Counted from the first letter of the stretch, positions 45,247 through 54,284 are shown. The stretch: 64,000 bases of DNA from Collinsella sp. TM09-10AT (GCF_003436275.1 NZ_QSOP01000012.1:12531-76530), one strand, 5' to 3'. The notes: generated by a model not told the origin, from the sequence alone. Made by a program: numbers and translations.

Positions 45247-45445
45247 GAGGAAGCCCTTCTGTTGATTGCGGTCCAGTACGATTGCATCATCGCAGGAGCG
45301 GGCGGCGCGCACCAGTGAGCTTTGTCACGAGTGCGGAGGTCTTGGTCGTGCGGCCTGCCGACGCCCCCGCTTTGCCGCGCGGGAGGAATGTCACGGTTGC
45401 GCAGGCGGCCCCTCCACCACGCGCGGCTTCGCGTACAATACCCGT

Positions 45446-46591
45446 ATGAACAGGCTTTTCGACAAATCGATCGTGCTGGCGTGCTGCATCGCAGCCGCCG
45501 TGGGCCTTGCTGTGGACGCTCGCCTGGTCGCGGCGTTTTGCCTTGGCATTATTACCACCTCGCTGGCCGAGCTCGCGCAGAAGGAACGCACGCGCCGTGC
45601 AAGCGAGACCGCGAGCTACGTCTACATCATCGCGGCCGTTTTCGTGCCGCCGTTTGTGCCGTTTGCGCCTCTCGCCCTCTATGACATCGCGCGGCGCGTG
45701 CGCCGTGAGCACGCCTGGGTCGCGCTGGGCACTGGCTCCATCTTTGCCTTTGCGCTCGTCGCGGACCTTCGCACCGACGCGCTCACCGCCCGAACGCTCC
45801 TGCTGACCGCCATCCTTTCGGTCGCCGCCACGTTGCTGTCGCTGCGCACCGCGCAGCTGGAGCGCGAACAGGAACGCATGCGTCGCACCCGCGACAAGCT
45901 GCAAGAACGCGCCCTGGCACTCGAGGCACGCAACCGCGACCTCGCCGACCGCCAGGACTACGAAGTCGAGCTCGCGACGCTCGCCGAACGCGCCCGCATC
46001 GCGCGCGAAATCCACGATAACGTGGGCCACCAGCTCACGCGCGCTTCGCTTCAAACCGAAGCCCTGCGCGTGGTCCATGCCAACGAGCCCGGCGTTGCCG
46101 CCGATTTCGCCGACGTCAAATACACCGTTGACGAGGCGCTCCAGCTCGTGCGCGCCAGCGTCCACGCGCTCAACGACAATGCGACCAACCTCTCCGTGCA
46201 GCTCGAACGCATCGTTGAAGGCGCGCGCTCGGACAGCGGTCCGCAGATTGAGCTTGAGGTTTTGGCCGAGCATGCGCCCGCCAACGTCGCCAACTGCTTT
46301 GCGGCGGTGCTGCGCGAGGCGCTTTCCAACGCCATGCGCCACGCCCATGCCAAAACCATTACCGTGCGGTGCATGGAGCATCCGTCGTTTTACCAGCTCA
46401 TCGTTACCGATGATGGCGCAGACGCGACCCCGGCGAGCAGCAGCAACGTCGCAGAAGGCATGGGGCTCGTCTCCATGCGCGAGCGCGTCGAGGCGCTTGG
46501 CGGAACCTTCACCGCCGGCCTGCGCGCCGGCGCCCCCGGCTGGCGCGTGTTTGCCACCGTCCCCAAACAGCAAGGAGATGACGCCCGATGA
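45446..46591 (+). CDS. sensor histidine kinase (NarL/LiaS class)
   Basis: 381 residues. About five N-terminal helices (1-~140), a coiled-coil segment (RTAQLEREQERMRRTRDKLQERAL), then a HisKA_3 dimerisation domain with the phospho-His in AREIHDNVGHQL and an HATPase domain (LREALSNAMRHAH; GMGLVSMRERVEALGG). It should autophosphorylate in response to an envelope or drug signal and pass phosphate to the next gene, which overlaps by four bases (ATGA). A TACAAT box ends six bases before ATG 45446, so the mRNA may be leaderless. Confidence 0.92.
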   Translation: MNRLFDKSIVLACCIAAAVGLAVDARLVAAFCLGIITTSLAELAQKERTRRASETASYVYIIAAVFVPPFVPFAPLALYDIARRVRREHAWVALGTGSIFAFALVADLRTDALTARTLLLTAILSVAATLLSLRTAQLEREQERMRRTRDKLQERALALEARNRDLADRQDYEVELATLAERARIAREIHDNVGHQLTRASLQTEALRVVHANEPGVAADFADVKYTVDEALQLVRASVHALNDNATNLSVQLERIVEGARSDSGPQIELEVLAEHAPANVANCFAAVLREALSNAMRHAHAKTITVRCMEHPSFYQLIVTDDGADATPASSSNVAEGMGLVSMRERVEALGGTFTAGLRAGAPGWRVFATVPKQQGDDAR

Positions 46592-47217
46592 GGCTCATAG
46601 TTGTCGACGACGACCGCTTGGTAGTCGATTCGCTCAAGATTATCCTGGGCGCCCAGCCGCAGATCGAAGTGGTGGGCACCGGAGCCGACGGCAACGGCGC
46701 GGTGGCACTTTACGCCGAGCACGCGCCCGATATCGCGCTGCTCGACATTCAGATGCCGGGGCGCGACGGCCTTTCGGCGGCGCGCGAGATCCTTGAGCGC
46801 GACCCTGCGGCGCGCGTGGTGTTTCTGACGACATTCTCGGATGACGAGTACATTGTGTCGGCGCTCAAGCTGGGCGCCCGCGGCTATCTGATCAAGACCG
46901 ATGTCGCCGCCATTCCACCGGCGCTGGCGCAGGTCATGGACGGCAAACGCGTGCTCGAGGGTAAGGCGATCGAGGATATCGACTTTGACGGAACGGGCGT
47001 TGAGGCGGGCATGCCCCGCCGGCCCGCCGCCTTTGCCAGCCTGACCGACCGCGAGTTCGAAGTCGCAGAGCTCATCGCCCGCGGCCTCGATAACAAGGAA
47101 ATCGCCGCCACGGCCTACATGGGCGAAGGCACGGTGCGCAACCACATCAGCTCGATTCTGGCAAAAATGGGCCTGCGCAACCGCACCCAAATCGCCATCG
47201 CCTACCTGCGAGGGTAA
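46588..47217 (+). CDS. NarL/LuxR-family response regulator
   Basis: 209 residues. Receiver domain with the acidic pocket in IVVDDDRLV, phospho-acceptor Asp in ALLDIQMPGRDG (about 53) and Lys in YLIKTD; C-terminal LuxR helix-turn-helix LTDREFEVAELIARGLDNKEI and GTVRNHISSILAKMGLRN. Partner of the upstream kinase (4-base overlap). Likely controls the divergent ABC exporter, as in many LiaRS/NarXL-type drug-response modules; that target is inferred from position. Confidence 0.95.
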   Translation: MRLIVVDDDRLVVDSLKIILGAQPQIEVVGTGADGNGAVALYAEHAPDIALLDIQMPGRDGLSAAREILERDPAARVVFLTTFSDDEYIVSALKLGARGYLIKTDVAAIPPALAQVMDGKRVLEGKAIEDIDFDGTGVEAGMPRRPAAFASLTDREFEVAELIARGLDNKEIAATAYMGEGTVRNHISSILAKMGLRNRTQIAIAYLRG

Positions 47218-47278
47218 TTACCCAACGGCCGACCGCCCCGGCAAAGTAAAATGGCTGCTACCGATTTAATGCCATTTC

Positions 47279-47430
47279 AAAACTATGTCGGTTTACTACG
47301 ATGAATCGCCCACCTTCGACCACGGCAAATTGCGCGCTTACAAAACCGCAGGTAGAACGCTTGCAATATTTAGAAAAATGCAGTCATGGTCGGGAATGTC
47401 GAATTCGTCGTAGTAAACCGACATGGTTTT
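47279..47430. repeat. inverted repeat with 28-base arms and 96-base loop
   Basis: 47279-47306 and 47403-47430 are inverted repeats differing at two positions (arms contain GTCGGTTTACTACGATGAAT or its near copy). The loop is non-coding. A partial similar string (CATCTACTACGTTTAAGCC) occurs at 63901-63919. Possible non-autonomous mobile element or structured RNA. Confidence 0.8.
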
Positions 47431-47461
47431 GTTCGGGCGGCCCAACCGCGAGTTCACGCGC

Positions 47462-47496
47462 GGGGCCGGTGGGGCATTTTTGCCCCACCGGCCCCT
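47462..47496 (-). terminator. hairpin after the Ech operon
   Basis: GGGGCCGGTGGGGCA pairs with TGCCCCACCGGCCCC; a very stable stem 20 bases past the ferredoxin stop. It lies between convergent operons and may serve both. Confidence 0.65.
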
Positions 47497-47516
47497 ATTC
47501 CAGCTCTATTCCAGAG

Positions 47517-47858
47517 CTATTCCGGCTTGGTTTCTACCGTGGGAGTCTTATCCGCTGCGACTGGGGTACGGGCGGTATCCATAGTCAGGCAGTGTTTGGG
47601 GCAGCTTTCGATGCACTCGCCGCACACCACGCAGGCGTACGGGTCAATCGACCAGGTGCCGCCTTTGCGATCGACCGCGAGTGCGCCCGCCGGACAACGC
47701 CGAGCGCACATGCCGCAGCAGATGCACACGTCCATGTCATTGACAATATGCCCGCGCAGGCGCTCGGGCGCCGTCAGTTTCTCCTGCGGATAGCACACCG
47801 TGACCGGCTGCTTGACCATAGAACCCAAGGCCGTCTTGGCAAATGTCAGCAAACTCAT
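47517..47858 (-). CDS. echF: Ech hydrogenase ferredoxin subunit
   Basis: 113 residues. Two 4Fe-4S motifs: CICCGMCARRC (with CP following) and CVVCGECIESC. Homologue of EchF/HycF/NuoI polyferredoxin subunits, which pass electrons from soluble ferredoxin to the small subunit. Last gene of the operon, seven bases after the large-subunit stop. The C-terminal tail (DTARTPVAADK...) is low-complexity. Confidence 0.93.
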   Translation of the reverse strand: MSLLTFAKTALGSMVKQPVTVCYPQEKLTAPERLRGHIVNDMDVCICCGMCARRCPAGALAVDRKGGTWSIDPYACVVCGECIESCPKHCLTMDTARTPVAADKTPTVETKPE

Positions 47859-47865
47859 GCCGCGC

Positions 47866-48954
47866 CTACCTTTCCGTGCAGCTAATGCAGGGGTCGATGG
47901 TCAGGATAATCATGGGCACGTTGGCAAGGAGCACGCCCTGCAGCGCATGTGTCAGACCCGCCAGGTTTTGCGACGTCGGCGTTCGCACGCGAAAACGGTC
48001 CAGGTTCTTGGTGCCGTTGCCGCGTACATAGTAGTACGCCTCGCCGCGCGGCTGCTCAATCACAACTTCGCCGCGCGCGCCGTCGGCCGGCGTAAGCTTG
48101 GTGCGCCCGCCGATGCCGTCGTGTGGAATCTTACCGACAAGCTCCTTGATGATATCCATGGCCTGCGTGACCTCGGTGCAACGCACCTGGCAGCGGGCAT
48201 AGCAGTCGCCGTCGGTTGCCACGATGGGCTCAAACGCGGCCAGATCCGCATAGGCGCCGTCGCCAAACATGCGCACGTCGTAATCCACACCCGAGGCGCG
48301 CCCAAACGGTCCGACCATCGAAAGCTCCAGCGCGTCTTTCTTGCTGATCACGCCCACGCCATGCAGACGCTCACCACAGCTGGCGTCGTCCAAAAACGTA
48401 TGCACCAGGGCCTCGTAGTCGGGACGCATGGCATCGAGTGTCTGGACAATACCCGCCAGCTCGGAGTCCTCGATGTCGTGCTTAAGGCCGCCGATCTCGT
48501 TGATCGACAGGATCACGCGACCGCCGCACGTGCTCTCAAAGATCTTGAGAATCTGCTCGCGCAGGGTCCATGACCGATAGAACAGCGCCTCGAAACCAAA
48601 GGCGTCGGCGAGCAGTCCGAGCCACAGCAGATGCGAGTGGATGCGCGAAAGCTCATGCAAGATGGTGCGGATATACCGCACGCGGCCGGGCACCTCGATG
48701 TCGAGCATACGCTCGCAGGCGCTGGCATAGCCGCAACTGTGGCCCACGGCGCAGATGCCGCAGATGCGCTCGGCGATGTAGCCAAACTGATACATATCGC
48801 GCTTTTCGGTGAGCTTCTCGAGTCCGCGGTGCACAAAGCCGATCTGCGGAATTGCCTCGATGACGCGGTCGTCCTCGATCACCAGGTCCAGATGAAGCGG
48901 CTCGGGCAGTACTGGGTGCTGCGGGCCAAACGGAATAACAGAGCGATGTGCCAT
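47866..48954 (-). CDS. echE: Ech-type [NiFe] hydrogenase large subunit
   Basis: 362 residues, homologous to EchE/HycE/NuoD. Both Ni-binding Cys pairs are present: RICGICAVGHSCGYA near residue 64 and DPCISC at the extreme C-terminus (TIDPCISCTER). This makes it a true hydrogenase rather than a complex I subunit. The C-terminus ends three residues after the last Cys, so no long cleavable extension is seen, as in Ech-type enzymes. ATG 48954; spacing to neighbours is under ten bases. It catalyses 2 H+ + 2 e- to H2 (or the reverse) facing the cytoplasm. Confidence 0.96.
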   Translation of the reverse strand: MAHRSVIPFGPQHPVLPEPLHLDLVIEDDRVIEAIPQIGFVHRGLEKLTEKRDMYQFGYIAERICGICAVGHSCGYASACERMLDIEVPGRVRYIRTILHELSRIHSHLLWLGLLADAFGFEALFYRSWTLREQILKIFESTCGGRVILSINEIGGLKHDIEDSELAGIVQTLDAMRPDYEALVHTFLDDASCGERLHGVGVISKKDALELSMVGPFGRASGVDYDVRMFGDGAYADLAAFEPIVATDGDCYARCQVRCTEVTQAMDIIKELVGKIPHDGIGGRTKLTPADGARGEVVIEQPRGEAYYYVRGNGTKNLDRFRVRTPTSQNLAGLTHALQGVLLANVPMIILTIDPCISCTER

Positions 48955-48959
48955 GGACC

Positions 48960-49679
48960 TTACGCCTCCTTTTTCTGCTTATCGCGGGCGGCCTTGGCGG
49001 CAAGCGCCGCGCGGACCTTGGCCGCTTTCTCGGGATCCATGGCGGCGAGCTTTGCCTCCATCTCGGCGGCCTTGAGCGCGGCCTTCGCAGCAGCCTCATC
49101 GTGTTGAGCATCGGAGCCGGCAGCCGCAGCGGGCTGAGCGACGGCAGCACCCGCAGCATCGCCAGCGCCCACAGCGCCCTTCCCCGCGGCGGCCGCGGTA
49201 GCGGCAGCCTTCTCGGCCGCGGCCTTGCGCGCCTTGGCCTCGGCGGCCGCGCGGACTTTCATGGCCTTCTCGCGCGCAGTCTTCACCTCGGGCGTGATGA
49301 CGCTCATGGGTTCGGCAGTCGAGACCTGGTAGAAAAAGCCCTTAAAGTCAATCTGCATGTCGGTAATGGCAAGACCAAACAGGTCGTGGGCCTCGTTCTC
49401 AAACGGAAACACCGCCGGATAGTACGAGCTGATGGACGGAATCTCCTGGTACTGGTCGATACCCTCGACCACCAGGTTCTCGATCGCATAGTTTCCGTCC
49501 CGCGCGATCTGCTCTTGCGCGGCGCGGACGTTGATAAACGTATAGACCAGGCGATACGATCCGTCGTCCACACAGCGCTCGGCGTGCATCTGCACAAAGC
49601 GCGCGCCGACGCCCTTGAGCGCCTGGACATGCGACAGGAGCTCGTCGATCCCGACGGTAGTATAGATAGCCTTTTGCAT
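48960..49679 (-). CDS. echD: Ech hydrogenase NuoC-like subunit with long Ala-rich tail
   Basis: 239 residues. The first ~130 are NuoC/EchD-like (YYPAVFPFENEAHDLFGLAI is the family signature). From about residue 131 comes an Ala/Lys/Glu-rich helical tail (VRAAAEAKARKAAAEKAA...) to the end, not usual in this family and twice its normal length. ATG 49679 overlaps the small-subunit stop (TAATG). The tail may be disordered or form a coiled coil; function unknown. Confidence 0.9.
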   Translation of the reverse strand: MQKAIYTTVGIDELLSHVQALKGVGARFVQMHAERCVDDGSYRLVYTFINVRAAQEQIARDGNYAIENLVVEGIDQYQEIPSISSYYPAVFPFENEAHDLFGLAITDMQIDFKGFFYQVSTAEPMSVITPEVKTAREKAMKVRAAAEAKARKAAAEKAAATAAAAGKGAVGAGDAAGAAVAQPAAAAGSDAQHDEAAAKAALKAAEMEAKLAAMDPEKAAKVRAALAAKAARDKQKKEA

Positions 49680-50257
49680 TACTCGGCCTCCTTTGCAGCG
49701 GCGGGCGCACCGTCAGCCGTGCCTGCGTCGACACCGGCCCCGGCCCCCGCGGCCACAAACCCGTCCTCGCCCAGCCCAACGCCACCGTCCCAGGTTGCGG
49801 CGCCGCCCACGGTAAGCGGGTCACCGCCAGCACGCATCACGGCCTCCTTCTGGTCCAGGATGCCGCACGCCTCCACGATGGCATCGATCACGGTCTCGGG
49901 ACGAATGGCGCACCCGGGCGCGTACACGTCCACGGGAATCGCGCGGTCCACGCCGCCGATCACGTTGTAGGCATCGCGGAACACGCCGCCCGAGCACGCG
50001 CAAATGCCGCACGCCACAACGCACTTGGGCTCGAGCATCTGGTTGTAGATCTGGCGCACGACGGGCAGGTTCTGGGCATTGACCGACCCCGTCACCAAAA
50101 AGATATCCGCATGCTTGGGGTTGCCGGTGTTGACCACGCCAAAGCGCTCCGCATCGAACAGCGGCGTGAGCGAGGCCAGCACCTCGATATCGCATCCGTT
50201 GCAGCTCGAGCCGTCGTAATGAATAACCCACGGCGAGCGCGACATTTTATGATCCAT
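49679..50257 (-). CDS. echC: Ech hydrogenase small subunit
   Basis: 192 residues, NuoB/EchC family. Cys ligands of the proximal 4Fe-4S cluster: CNGCDIEVLASLTP, CGICACSGG and APGCAIRPE. It relays electrons from the ferredoxin subunit to the NiFe site. The last ~35 residues are Ala/Gly-rich (VAAGAGAGVDAGTADG) and atypical. ATG 50257 is 12 bases after the fused membrane subunit stop; the stop overlaps the echD start. Confidence 0.94.
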   Translation of the reverse strand: MDHKMSRSPWVIHYDGSSCNGCDIEVLASLTPLFDAERFGVVNTGNPKHADIFLVTGSVNAQNLPVVRQIYNQMLEPKCVVACGICACSGGVFRDAYNVIGGVDRAIPVDVYAPGCAIRPETVIDAIVEACGILDQKEAVMRAGGDPLTVGGAATWDGGVGLGEDGFVAAGAGAGVDAGTADGAPAAAKEAE

Positions 50258-50269
50258 GGATGCTGCCTC

Positions 50270-53152
50270 CTAAATAAACACGTCGACGAGGATGGGCATA
50301 AGGTTGAGCAGGCCAAACACCAGCGCCACGCCCCAGCCGAGCTTAAAGCAGCTGCGCCAGGTGCTGCGGGCAAAGGTGTTGTCGATCAGTACCTCGACAA
50401 AATACGTCGCGACCATCACGACCAGGGCGACCACCCAGCTCACCGGGTTGTCCCAGACAAAGAACATGCCCACCCACATCAAAAACAGCACGGTCTCGCA
50501 CCAGTGCATAAGGGTCATCTTGGCCAGCGTGCTGCCGCTCATCTCGGTGGCGACGCCCTGGACAATCTCCTGATGCGCGTGATGCGAGTACGAAAGGTCG
50601 AACGGCGACTTGCGTAGCTTGATGGTAAGCACCGCGAGCAGCGCAAGGAAAATGGGCGCGCTGTACACGATGATGGGGGCCGACTGCCCCGTCACGGCAA
50701 TGGAATCGAAGCTGTCGGTGGCAAGGTACAGGCCCACGCTCATCAGCAGAACGGCGGGCTCGTAGCTCATAACCTGCAGCAGCTCGCGATCGGCGCCGAC
50801 CTGCGCAAACGGGCTTTGCGTCGAGGCGGACGCCAGCACCACAAAGATCGCGGCGAGCGTCACCATAAAAGCGCACAGCAGCGTGTTGGAACCCGACACA
50901 AAGATGCCGCCGCCTACCACGGTAAAGATGAGCGCACATGCCATATAGGTATCGTCCATGGTGTTTACGCTGGCAGGGGCCTTGCGCAGCAGCTTGGCAA
51001 CGTCGTAGAACGGTTGCAGCAGGCGCGGGCCCACGCGGCCCTGCATGCGAGCGGACAGCTTGCGGTCGACTCCGTCGATCAGGCCACCCACAAGCGGCGC
51101 CAGCAGGGCAAACACCACGGTACCTATAAAAATGCCCACGACACCCGAGCCTTCGAAATACTTACCGCGCAGCACCGAGGGCGCGCTCATGGCAAGTCTC
51201 TCGGGCCCAATCCACGCGCAACACAGCAGCGCAAACAAGATAATGCTGCAACACACGACGCTACCCGCGGGGCCAATACGCTTCTCGCCAAGGGCGTCCT
51301 CCGAGTACCAATTGCGCTTTTCGGCCTTCACCTCGTGTCCCATCGAGCCACGGAAATGGCGATATTTGTCGGTCCCCACACCCGAAAGGTACACGTTGAC
51401 GTGCGGTTTGTTGCTCACGCGGAATGAAGTCAGCAGCACCACGGCGATAAACGCCACGATAACCACCATCAGATACATGGAGTCCTTGCCAATAACGTAC
51501 GGCACGCGGCCAAACACCATGGCCAAGTAAGGCGACACCAGGCCGCTCGAGATGAGCGGGAACGCCACGCAGCAAAGAATCAGCAGCGCGGCGATGGTGT
51601 TGAGGGCCATCCATTCGGTCTTATGGACATTGACCTCAACGTTTTGAGCCGTGGGGTCGACGCCCGAAAGCTTGGCAAGCCACTTGCCCCAGAAGAAGAA
51701 CGTCGCGGCCGAGCCAAAGGCAAGCACCATGATCATGAGCACGTTGCCGGTCTGCGCGAACGCCACCAGGGCGCCCCACTTGGACACGAGCATGCCAAAC
51801 GGTGCCACGAACATGCCCATGATGCCCAGCATCATCAGACGCGTAAGGTGCGGCATGCGGCTGAACATACCGTCCATGTCCTCGATATTGCGGCTGCCGA
51901 TATGATGCTCGGCCGTGCCCACGCACAGGAACAGCAGCGACTTGGCCACCGTGTGGAACAGGATCAGGAAGATGGCGGCCCATACGGCCTCGGGCGCGCC
52001 GACACCCAAGCAAGCACTGATGAGGCCCAAGTTGGAAATGGTGGAGTACGCGAGGACGCGTTTGGCGTTGCTCTGCGAGATGGCCATGAGGGCAGCGAGC
52101 AAAAACGTGATGGCACCCACACTCGTGACCATAAAGCCGGTCACGGGGTAGATGGCATAGAGTGGGCTCAGCTTGACCATCAGGAACACGCCGGCTTTGA
52201 CCATGGTTGACGAGTGCAGCAGGGCGCTCGTGGGAGTGGGTGCAACCATGGCACCCAACAGCCAAGTGTGGAACGGCATCTGTGCGGCCTTGGTGAGCGC
52301 GGCGAGCGACAACAGGATGACCGGCATCACCAGCAGCGCGGACTGCGCGGTTCCGGTGCCGGAAAGCTCGATCATGCCCGAGATGGTCAGCGGCATGCCG
52401 TTAACGTGCAGATACATAAGTCCGGCCAAAAACGCGATGCCGCCCAGCATGTTGAGGATGATTTGGGTAAAGGCGTTCTTGATGGCCTCGGGCGTACGCG
52501 TATAGCCAATCATAAGGAACGAACACACGGTGGTGATTTCCCAGCCGCAGAACAGCCACTCAAGGTTGTCGCTCGTCACGATGACGAACATGGCCGAGAG
52601 GAACAGGAACATGAGCGCCAGGAACTGCGGGCGACGGTCGGGCGCGGTCTGCCCGCGCAGCGCGGCCTCGTGCTCGTCATGGGCCTGGAAGTCCTTCATG
52701 TAGCCCAGGGCATACAAGCAGATTAGACTGCCAACGATGCCGACGGCGAGGACCATGATCACGCTCATGTAGTCCAGGTAGAGTGGCGTTGCCGTGACGG
52801 CTTCGGCCGCGGGCAGCGTCATGGCTGCAAAGGCGAGCGAGCCCACCAGCTGGACTATGCCGAGCACCGTGGTGAGCGCGTTCCTATATTTGTACGCGTT
52901 GTACAGGATGACAGCGCACAGGATGACGTCGATAACGGAACTGATGATCGAGAGCACATGCGAGGTGCCGGGGGCAACCTCAAAGCTCTGCGGACCCGTG
53001 CCAAAAAACATGACGGCGACTACAACCGTCACCGCCATAATGATGCCAGAGCCTACAAGCCCTACCGCATCGCGGGCGCGGTCACCGCGCGCGAGCAGCA
53101 TGCCCAGCGCCGGTACCAGCGGAAACAGGGTAAGGAAATACAGTAGCGTCAT
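50270..53152 (-). CDS. fused Ech membrane subunit (NuoL-like + NuoH-like)
   Basis: 960 residues, about 22 helices. Residues 1-~600 are a NuoL/EchA-type antiporter domain (FLMIGYTRTPEAIKNAF, LGAMVAPTPTSALLHSSTMVKAG and a Lys/His-rich core). After a soluble linker (~600-635, YRHFRGSMGHEVKAEKRNWY), residues ~640-960 are a NuoH/EchB domain (MQGRVGPRLLQPFYDVAK, ADRELLQVMSYEP, RKSPFDLSYSHHAHQEIVQG). In known Ech complexes these are two proteins. The frame is continuous with no stop. It should pump H+ or Na+ coupled to ferredoxin:H+ oxidoreduction. Promoter-proximal gene of the operon. Confidence 0.94.
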   Translation of the reverse strand: MTLLYFLTLFPLVPALGMLLARGDRARDAVGLVGSGIIMAVTVVVAVMFFGTGPQSFEVAPGTSHVLSIISSVIDVILCAVILYNAYKYRNALTTVLGIVQLVGSLAFAAMTLPAAEAVTATPLYLDYMSVIMVLAVGIVGSLICLYALGYMKDFQAHDEHEAALRGQTAPDRRPQFLALMFLFLSAMFVIVTSDNLEWLFCGWEITTVCSFLMIGYTRTPEAIKNAFTQIILNMLGGIAFLAGLMYLHVNGMPLTISGMIELSGTGTAQSALLVMPVILLSLAALTKAAQMPFHTWLLGAMVAPTPTSALLHSSTMVKAGVFLMVKLSPLYAIYPVTGFMVTSVGAITFLLAALMAISQSNAKRVLAYSTISNLGLISACLGVGAPEAVWAAIFLILFHTVAKSLLFLCVGTAEHHIGSRNIEDMDGMFSRMPHLTRLMMLGIMGMFVAPFGMLVSKWGALVAFAQTGNVLMIMVLAFGSAATFFFWGKWLAKLSGVDPTAQNVEVNVHKTEWMALNTIAALLILCCVAFPLISSGLVSPYLAMVFGRVPYVIGKDSMYLMVVIVAFIAVVLLTSFRVSNKPHVNVYLSGVGTDKYRHFRGSMGHEVKAEKRNWYSEDALGEKRIGPAGSVVCCSIILFALLCCAWIGPERLAMSAPSVLRGKYFEGSGVVGIFIGTVVFALLAPLVGGLIDGVDRKLSARMQGRVGPRLLQPFYDVAKLLRKAPASVNTMDDTYMACALIFTVVGGGIFVSGSNTLLCAFMVTLAAIFVVLASASTQSPFAQVGADRELLQVMSYEPAVLLMSVGLYLATDSFDSIAVTGQSAPIIVYSAPIFLALLAVLTIKLRKSPFDLSYSHHAHQEIVQGVATEMSGSTLAKMTLMHWCETVLFLMWVGMFFVWDNPVSWVVALVVMVATYFVEVLIDNTFARSTWRSCFKLGWGVALVFGLLNLMPILVDVFI

Positions 53153-53409
53153 ACCATCACTCCCCCATGCAAAAACGCTGCAATTGTTTAACGTTATAGC
53201 TCAGTTGAGGAGTAGCGGCGGCGGGTTTTCGGTCAACTGGGGAGTTTTAGGCGTACGGGGTAAGGAGTCTGTCCGCTTTGGAGCAGAGAGGCGACGCTCC
53301 CCCTATCGCGGCGGCGGGCGCACGGGCCACTGCGCGCGGTTTATTAACCACTTTGGAGGATGTTCCAGTAGGCTCACGACGGTCCAAAAAGTTGGCGCGG
53401 CAAGAAAAA
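53153..53409. other. intergenic region upstream of the Ech operon
   Basis: 257 bases, no gene seen. The Ech promoter must lie near 53160-53210 (AT-richer stretch TTGTTTAACGTTATAGC at 53184-53200). The remainder is GC-rich without clear repeats. Confidence 0.35.
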
Positions 53410-53427
53410 TGCGCCCCTGTGGGCGCA
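53410..53427 (-). terminator. terminator of the orphan HTH gene
   Basis: TGCGCCC pairs with GGGCGCA; on the minus strand the stem is followed by TTTTTCTTG. Confidence 0.75.
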
Positions 53428-53439
53428 CCATCCCGTTCG

Positions 53440-53835
53440 CTATTCCGCTTTTTTAACGCGCGGCTTGCGACCGCGCGGCTTATCAACCAGCGCGGACTCA
53501 CCGCTCTCGCGATACTGGCGGCACCAAGCCTTGACCGAAGACTCGCTGGGAATCTTGTGCTTGATCATGGCCTCGCGAACCGTTAAGCCGTTTTCCAAGC
53601 GGTCCTTGACCACGGCGAGCTTAACTTCGTACGAATAGGTGTGATGATGCGAACCGGCGTTGAGAACGGCGTCGGCACCGCCCACGGCATACGCGCGGGC
53701 CCACTGACGAGCCGTGGCCTGGGGAATGCCAAGCTCCGCGGCGAGGGCGCGATGACCGACCCCCTCTTGGAGGACCTCGACGGCGCGCTGCCTAACCTCG
53801 GGCGCATGCGTGCGAGTCCTAGTTGCTTCCGACAT
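53440..53835 (-). CDS. orphan IS3-OrfA-like helix-turn-helix protein
   Basis: 131 residues. Two HTH segments of the transposase-8/HTH_28 kind: QRAVEVLQEGVGHRALAAELG with ATARQWARAYAVGG, and KLAVVKDRLENGLTVREAMIKH with VKAWCRQYRESG, then a basic tail (RGRKPRVKK). This is the DNA-binding half of an IS3-type OrfA, but there is no OrfB, leucine zipper or terminal repeat. It has its own terminator, so it may be a domesticated regulator or a stripped IS remnant. ATG 53835 is used; a GTG three codons earlier is possible. Confidence 0.7.
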   Translation of the reverse strand: MSEATRTRTHAPEVRQRAVEVLQEGVGHRALAAELGIPQATARQWARAYAVGGADAVLNAGSHHHTYSYEVKLAVVKDRLENGLTVREAMIKHKIPSESSVKAWCRQYRESGESALVDKPRGRKPRVKKAE

Positions 53836-54180
53836 ACCTGCCACTTCTTAGCCTTAACCGTTAATCTGCTTTCTTACGTGCAAGTTAGATAGTAGCATTT
53901 TACTGTTTGCTCAAAGCAGTTAATTAAAATAGACGCGGTGTTATCTGGGCATTTGGCACCAATTTACGACATTTCTTTATCGATTATTTACGCTGGTAGC
54001 TGACTCGCAGCCAATCGTCATTCGCTTGTCAACAAAATTGGCATCTCTTTATGTCCTTTGCTATAGCGGATATGATTATTAACCCCTCCCCCAATTATTT
54101 TGAGTAATCGGCAAGGCAGTAGACGTCCTTACTCCTCATGATTACCGCGCATTGCCATCCACCGGAGCAAAACAAAAAGG
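53836..54180. other. AT-rich gene-free stretch
   Basis: About 345 bases, clearly lower in GC than the surroundings (53880-54110). No ORF, RNA gene or repeat recognised. It may hold the promoter of the HTH gene or be a remnant of horizontally gained DNA. Confidence 0.4.
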
Positions 54181-54209
54181 GCGGGGCCTGCTGCGCTTGC
54201 AGGCCCCGC
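54181..54209 (-). terminator. terminator of the OYE-type reductase gene
   Basis: GCGGGGCCTGC is the exact inverted repeat of GCAGGCCCCGC; on the minus strand CCTTTTTG follows. Confidence 0.85.
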
Positions 54210-54284
54210 ACCGGTTGACACCCGACGGGACACAGCCGGGCGAGACGGATCCGTGCTACCGTCCCGCCTGGCCGCGATGTTCAG

